64,000 nt of DNA, taken from the NCBI RefSeq assembly GCF_027595985.1, contig NC_073311.1, positions 27,369,892 to 27,433,891 of the forward strand. Reading direction: 5' to 3'. The translations under genes were made by a program, and so were the position numbers. The stretch comes from Sorex araneus. Its lineage: Eukaryota; Chordata; Mammalia; Eulipotyphla; Soricidae. Below, one piece after another: positions 57,653 to 64,000 of the stretch (positions within the stretch are counted from its first letter, which is position 1; each line of letters begins with the position of its first letter). A model generated the notes under the pieces. The model saw nothing but the letters and a program-made list of their open reading frames with translations, did no database searches and was not told where the DNA came from.

Positions 57653-58050
57653 CCATATGACAAGGATTTGATACACTCTGCCATCAAAGATAATGTCCTT
57701 GTATAATAAAAATATAGAAGGGATATTGATAGGTAAAAGTTGTTTCAACCACAGAGAAGTCCTAACATTTTACTCTCAGAAAACATGCAGTAGAGTATGG
57801 ATATAAATATCATGACTTCATTTCAAGTGACCATGGAGATAATGAACACAGAGTGATGATTTTTTTGTGGTGGATAACAATAATAAGTGGTGAATACTTA
57901 TTTTTGTATTTCTGTTGATATATGCAGTGAATGCTACATGCTTAAATAAAATTTTCTTGTGGTTAGTGCTTTTTTCTAATTCCAAACCTCTTTAGAATAT
58001 AGCTTTATATTCTACTTTAAGACATAATTCTGTCATAAACCTTCCTTAGT
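57653..58050. other. Unassigned DNA
   Basis: No recognised element. Confidence 0.4.
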
Positions 58051-58060
58051 CATCATCATC

Positions 58061-58303
<243 letters not shown>

Positions 58304-58930
58304 GTAAAAAAATCTTTAAAGAGGATCAGAGGTGCAAGATGATGATGTAGTGGACCACTGCCCAGCCCCGGCTGCCTCAGGCATACATGGCGCCATGGAG
58401 ATTCTCAAACATTAAAACAAACATATATTAGGAAAGAATCAGAACCATAGTAGCCATTTTAGGTAATATGCTTCTGCTGCTCCTTTCGAGCCTTGTCTCG
58501 TCTGTGCTCCTCATAAGTACCATCATCCGTGGGCAGCTCATGGCGGCACCTGGGGCAGGAATTTGTCTTGGTGAGCCAGGGCAGAATGCAGCTGGAATGG
58601 AAGAGATGCTGGCATGGCATCTCAACGGCCGTCTCCTCCTCCTCCTCAAATTCCAAAAGACACACAGGGCCCCTGAGCTCAGCCTGGTAAGCCCTGATGA
58701 CTGTCCTGGGCAGATTCTCAACCACGGTCTTGGCAGCAGGTTGGGGGTAGCTGGGGATCCCAATCTACGACTACGAAGCCCCAGTCTTTCAAGTCCATCC
58801 TATTGAACAGCCAGCGAGCGAGCTCCAGCAGCCTGTGGCTTCCGGTGTCCTGCTCGCGCCCCACCGGCTCGCAGTCGTGCTCATCAGAATAAGACGACAC
58901 GGCCGCCGGCTGCCTGACACAGCCCTGGAG
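58304..58930 (-). pseudogene. RNF181: RNF181 processed pseudogene (RING E3 ubiquitin ligase), interrupted by an insertion
   Basis: The intronless minus strand matches RNF181 (about 153 residues in humans). N-terminal part 58900-58718 ([21 protein letters not shown]), frameshift near 58720, then [10 protein letters not shown] and the RING finger (58660-58530: [22 protein letters not shown]) and [10 protein letters not shown]. The start codon is GTG (58898-58900) instead of ATG. The first zinc-binding Cys of the RING is Gly, and one Glu is added. About 50 foreign bases (58419-58468) split the last residues (E-N-L-H-G-A-M-Y-A near 58385-58410). RNF181 ubiquitinates proteins with an E2; this copy cannot. 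Imperfect 15-16 base duplications (atcatctc(t/c)ttctttt-like at 58055 and 58931) support retrotransposition. Confidence 0.93.
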
Positions 58931-58946
58931 ATCATCTCCTTACTTT

Positions 58947-59320
58947 AGAAAAAAATAAAAGTATTAGAATGAATTAGATGACAGACTGTTTTCTAGTTTT
59001 TCTCTCTCATCACTCTCATGACCACACAAAACACAGCATAAAGCAAGAATAACATGCATTTTTTTAAATGAATAATCACTTGGATACACTTTCCACAATA
59101 AGGGTTATTAAAAAATTATTGTGGATTCCTGTTTTGCTATTTCAGGAATCTCTTACAGGTTTTTCCTTGAACAGATGGATTCTGATTATAGCCCTACTCC
59201 ATTTAGGTAAATAAATACTGATTTTAAATGAATAACTTAAGATTGATTTTCATGAGAGAAACAAGGGGAAAAGGTTTGTGATCCAGTTCACTTATAAAAT
59301 GGAAATGTTGGCAAAAACGT
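58947..59320. other. Unassigned DNA
   Basis: No gene or repeat recognised. Confidence 0.4.
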
Positions 59321-59516
59321 TAACTTTAAGGGCTGGAGCGATAGCACAGAGGGCAGGGTATTTGCCTTGCACGCGACTGACCCGGGTTCAATTCCCAGCA
59401 TTCCATATGGTCCACTGAGCACCGCCAGGAGTAATTCCTGAGTGCAGAGCCAGGAGTAACCCCTGTGCATCAACAGGTGTGACCCAAAAAAACAGAACAA
59501 AAAAGTTAACTTTGAT
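59321..59516 (+). repeat. SOR-type SINE, near full length
   Basis: gttaacttt at 59318 and 59504 forms a short likely duplication. Between: gggctggagcgatagcacag, box B ggttcaattcc, gagcaccgccaggagtaatt, gtgtgacccaaaaaaacag tail. Confidence 0.95.
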
Positions 59517-60434
59517 TTTGTATTAGCACATAACAGGAAAATTAACAAACAATTCCCAGTTTCAAAATATATTTAGTTTTAAACAGAAGAATTTAAGAGT
59601 ATAACCATTTTAGAAAGTTTAACATAAAATGAAAAATTGCATATTCCAGCTATCTAACAAAAGTAGATCTATACTATGATTTTAAAGGTACTTTAAATAG
59701 TGGAAGCAAAACTAAAAATTATTTCAAATTACACAATATAGTTTGTATTTTCTTAATTTTACTTTAAGTTTTCATGTCTGCCAGTGGAATATTATGCTGC
59801 TATTCATATTCAGTTAGATTATCTGAATTCAGTTTTCATAAATGCCTGTTTGAATAAAATCTAATGATTAAAGATAATATACTATACCCTCTCTAGAAAC
59901 TATTGTTTTTAAACCAGTGTAAACCTGAGTTTAAATCTAGGCAAAATGAGTTTTCATTATTATATAAGAATGACAAATTTTTATTTTATACAGTGAATCA
60001 CTCTGTTTTGATTCACTTAAATTAAATAGAAAAAGTTTTATGTTTCAGAATAGAGCTTTGCTTTACACATCTATAGATATTAAATAAAATCTTTCATTTA
60101 CCACTGAACGACTACTAGATTTTAGAAATGAAATCAAATGTAATAACGTGTTTTGAAAAAATGATTTGAAACATTATATTTCAATAAAGATTAATAAATT
60201 TCAGAAAAAAGGATATCAGCTTCCATATGATTATTTTGATCTTATAGCTTCAAATTGCATGGCATTAAGCAACATTAACATATTAAATATATCAACATAA
60301 GCAACAAAAACAAACATATATTCATTTTTACATATAACTGGGCATTATTAGTAAACAAATTAAAGCTGAGTTATGTATTTTATACAAACAGCATATTATC
60401 TAGAGGACAAGGCACAGCTCTCTTTTCATTTGAA
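59517..60434. other. AT-rich DNA, no gene recognised
   Basis: About 0.9 kb. Nothing specific. Confidence 0.45.
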
Positions 60435-60446
60435 TAGAACAGTAAT

Positions 60447-60450
<4 letters not shown>
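60435..60450. repeat. Left target-site duplication of the L1 at 60451-62057
   Basis: tagaacagtaattctt is repeated exactly at 62058-62073. Confidence 0.95.
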
Positions 60451-60480
<30 letters not shown>

Positions 60481-62057
60481 TATAGTTTATTTTTAATTAG
60501 TGAGTCAACGTGAGGGTACAGTTACAGATTTATACATTTTTGTGCTCATGTTTCTCCCTTACAAAGTTTGATAACCCATCCCTTCACCAGTGCCCATTCT
60601 CCACCACCAGTAAACCCAACATCCCACCCCCCCTTCCCAGTCCCGTCTCCCCCCACCCCACACTGCCACTATGGCAGGGTATTCCCTTTTGTTCTTTCTC
60701 TCTGATTAGGTGTTGTGGTTTGCAATAAAGGTGTTGAGTGGCCATTGCGTTCAGTCTCTAGTCTATATTTGGCCCGCATCATCTTTCCCCCACATGACCA
60801 ACAACCACATTTTACTTGCTGTTCCCTTCTCTGAGTTGCCCAGGATGAGAGAACAGCCTCCAAGCCATGGTGACAACCTCCTGGTACTTATTTCTACTAT
60901 TCTTGGGTGTTCGTCTTATAGTCTATTATTCTATATTCCACAGATGAGTGCAATCTTTCTATGTCTGTCTCTCTCTTTCTGACTCATTTCACTTAGCATG
61001 ATACTTTCCATGTAGAACCACTTATATGCAAACGTCATGACCTCATTTTTTCTAACAGCTGCATAGTATTCCATTGTATATATGTACCAGAGTTTCTTCA
61101 ACCAATCATCTGTTCTAGGGCACTCGGGTTTTTTCCAGATTCTGGCTATTGTAAACAGTGCTGCGATGAACATATAAGTGCAGATGTCACTTCGACTATA
61201 CTTTTTGGCTTTTCTGGGATATATTCCCAGCAGCGGTATTGCTGGGTCAAATGGGAGCTCAACCTCAAGTTTTTTGAGAATTGTCCATACTGTTTTCCAA
61301 AAGGGCTGAACTAGCCGGCATTCCCACCAGCAGTGTAGAAGGGTCCCTTTCTCCCCACATCCTCTCCAACAGCGGTTGCTTTTGTTCTTTTGGATGTGTG
61401 CTAGCCTCTGTGGTGTGAGGTGGTATCTCAAAGTTGTTTTGATCTGCATCTCTCTGATGATTAGTGATGTAGAGCACTTTTTCATGTGTCTTTTGGCCAT
61501 TCGTATCTCTTCCTTGGTAAAGTTTCTGTTCATTTCTTCGCCCCATTTTTCGATGGGGTTGGATGTTTTCTTCTTGTAGAGTTCAACCAGTGCTTTATAT
61601 ACCCTTGATATCAACCCCTTATCTGATGGGTATTGTGTAAATATCCTTTCCCATTCTGTAGATAGTCTTTGTATTCTGGTCGCTGTTTCTTTTGCTGTGC
61701 AGAAGCTTTTTAGTTTAATGTAGTCCCATTTGTTGATCTCTGTTTTTACTAGATTGCTTAGTTCCGTGTCATCTTTGAAGATACCTTTATCTTCAATATC
61801 CTGGAGGGTTTTGCCTACCTTGTCTTCAATGTACCTTATGGTTTGTGGTCTGATGTTGAGGTCTTTAATCCATTTTGATCTGACTTTTGTGCATGGTGAC
61901 AGATCGAGTTCTAAGCCCATTTTTTTGCATGTGGTTGTCCAGTTGTGCCAGCACCATTTGTTAAAGAGACTTTCCTTGCTCCACTTCACATCTCTTGCAC
62001 CTTTATCAAAGATTAGATGATCATACCTTTGAGGTTGTGTGTGGGGATATTCCACCC
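60451..62057 (-). mobile_element. Young 5'-truncated L1 with open ORF2 C-terminus
   Basis: A 29-base-plus poly(T) (reverse A-tail), 3' UTR (60480-60930) and then an uninterrupted ORF2 3' part on the minus strand from 62057 to the stop at 60931, about 375 codons. Visible: W-S-K-E-S-L-F-N-K-W near 61960, I-F-T-Q-Y-P-S-D-K-G near 61630, H-M-K-K-C-S near 61490, the Cys box C-W-R-G-C...H-C-W-W-E-C near 61370-61320, and Y-I-Y-T-M-E-Y-Y near 61075. Endonuclease and reverse-transcriptase domains are missing, so it cannot move. Perfect 16-base duplications (60435-60450, 62058-62073) and the open frame show a recent insertion. Confidence 0.97.
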
Positions 62058-62073
62058 TAGAACAGTAATTCTT

Positions 62074-62326
62074 AATTGGAGCTGACAGTGTCCCCCAAAG
62101 GACATTTTTTTCATGTATGAAGAAAATTTTGATTATTGTAGTTAGTGCCAATTTTGAGGAATTTCAGAGCAGAGAGTTACTGAAAAACATTAATACAAAC
62201 AAGTTCAATAAAGATAAAATAGCATGGACATTAAGCATTGCGAAGTCAGAGGCTGGGTCTTTCTAATAGTAACCATATCTTGCACAATATAGAAATTAAG
62301 TAAGTATTTGCTGAGTAAATATCTTC
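62074..62326. other. Unassigned DNA
   Basis: The L1 open frame continues 31 codons upstream into this flank (to 62151) by chance. No gene. Confidence 0.5.
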
Positions 62327-62490
62327 ACGGGGGCCAGAGGTAGTATAGCATGTAGGATATTAGCCTTTCATATGGCCTATCAGGGTTTGATCCCAGTACC
62401 ACATGTTTCCCTGATCACTCCCAGGAGGGATACCTAAGACCAGAGCCAGAATTAAGTCTGCACTGACAGTGTGTCCCACACATCAAAAAT
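62327..62490 (+). repeat. SOR-like SINE
   Basis: gggggccagaggtagtatag, tttgatcccagtaccacatg, gatcactcccaggagggata, agagccagaattaagtctg. Diverged. Confidence 0.85.
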
Positions 62491-63886
62491 GTATATTTAT
62501 GTACACATATATACTCATAAACAGATAACTGCAATTAATATCTGAACGCTTATTTAGATTTTTATATAAAAATGACAATGTGATTATTATTATTTTCTCT
62601 ATCAAAACAAGTTAGTAATTATCTTTTTAGGGCAACATATCTTATTTAATATATGGGATGCACTTATAGGATTATGTTCATGACATTTTTCATAATGCTT
62701 GTAAATAAACAATTGAAATATTTCAGCTTGTTCTACTATATAGGACATGTTAAGATGGATTTAGAAACACATTCATGTAGCCATTTCATTATAGTGTGAA
62801 ATTACTGCTCATAACTATGGAAAAATGAAATTTGTGGAAAGGGCCTTTCTACAATTTTTAGACATAAATTATAGAATTTTGTATACCCCAGGCAGTAATA
62901 TTACTTATAAATGTATACCATACACTGCTTTAACTTAAACTTTTTATTTTGTACTGTTATGGAGACTGATCAGAGTCAAAACCATATGCTGTGGCTTTTG
63001 CCCTATGGAACTCTCAAATATACTGCAAGAATAATTATTCCTACTTAATGAAGTCACAGAAGAGAATTTGGCGCTGGATGGTAAGACATATTTAATCTAA
63101 TAAAAACTCTCTGGAAATGTTTCCAAAGTTTTGTGCTAGGAGTTTTGAGTTTTTTGGATATTCCCTTATTAAAAAAAATTTAATAGCAGTTGAATTCCCT
63201 AAGAGAATAAATGGGTGCTAAGGCTTTAAGAGTGCTTTCCTTCCCAGAGGATTTTGAAAGAGTAAAGAGTCTGGTCCTGTGTGATGGGAAATAAGTCTTT
63301 ATGAGATGGGAGGGAGTGAGACAAAGCGGTGTTTTATATTTCTCTGAAAAATGTCATATGGGATTTTTCTGTATTGAAAACCAAAACACACACTTAGACC
63401 CTTCTCACATTCTTTGACTAGCCTCCCAAGTGTTGCACAAAATCTCTTTTCCATCAGCCTATTGTTAAGGGCTTTGTTTTGTGTTTTATTTTCAGAAGCA
63501 TAGACCTGAGATGTCTGTCTCTAACCTTAAGATGTCTGGCCCCTTAATTATGCAAAATAATTTAAAAAATCTGCTTCATTTCCTTGTCAACTATGTTATC
63601 ATAGGTCATGAACTGTCCAGAAACAACTTTCTATCTTTCCGAAAATGTTGTTATTTTAAAATGTTTAATAGCAGTTGAATTCCCTAAGAGAATAAAGGAA
63701 TGAGGAGAGGACAGGATGATTACAAAAATGAGAGAGGGCACTTCTGAGAGTGATGGATATATCCACTATCTTGATTTTGATAATGATTTCAGGATATAAG
63801 ATATGTCAAAATATATGCTATTGCATATTTTAAAGGGTACAGTTTCTTCTATGTCAATTTTATTTTTAAAAATCTTTGTAAAGTAG
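62491..63886. other. AT-rich DNA with a 32-base local duplication
   Basis: A 32-base block starting ttaatagcagttgaattccc is identical at 63179-63210 and 63665-63696. No gene recognised. Confidence 0.5.
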
Positions 63887-64000
63887 GGGCTGGAGCAATA
63901 GCACAGCGGGTACGGTGTTTGCCTTGCACGAGGCTGACCTGGGTTCGATTCCCAGCATCCCATATGGGCCCCGAGCACCGCCAGGAGTAATTCCTGAGTG
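63887..64000 (+). repeat. SOR-type SINE, cut by the window edge
   Basis: aggggctggagcaatagcac head, exact box B ggttcgattcc, gcaccgccaggagtaattcc at the edge. Young-looking. Confidence 0.96.

Noticed and set aside
57358-57748. Lys/Arg/Gly-rich open frames
   Set aside because: Frames of the (CTTC)n microsatellite; three phases give the same kind of product.
58468-58806. Plus-strand open frame of 112 codons
   Set aside because: Antisense to the RNF181 pseudogene.

Overview
The window looks like nuclear DNA of a red-toothed shrew (Sorex or a close relative). The main evidence is about thirty copies of a tRNA-derived SINE whose head, internal promoter box B (GGTTCGATTCC) and A-rich tail match SOR, the SINE described from shrews. 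Shrew-type L1 fragments and old mammal-wide MIR and L2 fragments agree with this. The species call comes from recognition, not from a database search.

I find no intact cellular gene, no exon series, no tRNA or rRNA gene and no CpG-island promoter. It reads as an intergenic or deep intronic retrotransposon landscape with about 3.4 kb of nearly repeat-free DNA at 54.0-57.5 kb. The only traces of cellular genes are two dead processed copies: an alpha-tubulin pseudogene (about 46.80-48.19 kb, plus) and an RNF181 ubiquitin-ligase pseudogene (about 58.30-58.93 kb, minus). The longest open frames are L1 ORF2 remnants, antisense frames or microsatellite translations.

Layout: 0-1.5 kb holds a 5'-truncated RTE-clade LINE whose reverse transcriptase looks like that of parasitic nematodes rather than mammalian BovB. 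1.6-12.8 kb has SINEs, L1 ORF1 and 3'-end fragments and a 2.4-kb L1 with target-site duplication. 12.8-25 kb is mostly AT-rich single-copy DNA with two copies of a long RTE-tailed composite repeat. 25-43 kb has old SINEs, MIR, microsatellites, nested L1/SINE insertions, a young L1 tail with a perfect 18-bp duplication, the third composite repeat and a (CTT)35 tract. 43.6-45.2 kb is a broken L1 5' region plus ORF1. 45.8-53.5 kb has SINEs, the tubulin pseudogene and L1 3' ends. 57.4-62.1 kb has large pyrimidine microsatellites, the RNF181 pseudogene and a young 1.6-kb L1. The window ends inside a SINE.

The system of interest is the RTE element and its parasites. Two SINE families share one tRNA-like head. 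One ends in poly(A), as expected for L1 mobilisation. The other ends in a short microsatellite preceded by sequence that still translates as the C-terminus of the nematode-like RTE protein (W-R-x-Y-W-x-P-L-E-Q, then I-D-D-Q-R-D-D). A longer composite repeat carries the same tail and is flanked by 8-11 bp target duplications. This suggests that a horizontally acquired RTE supplied the mobilising machinery for a new shrew SINE family. A transfer between parasitic nematodes and the common shrew has, to my recollection, been published under the name RTE1_Sar; the SINE-tail link is what I would check for novelty.
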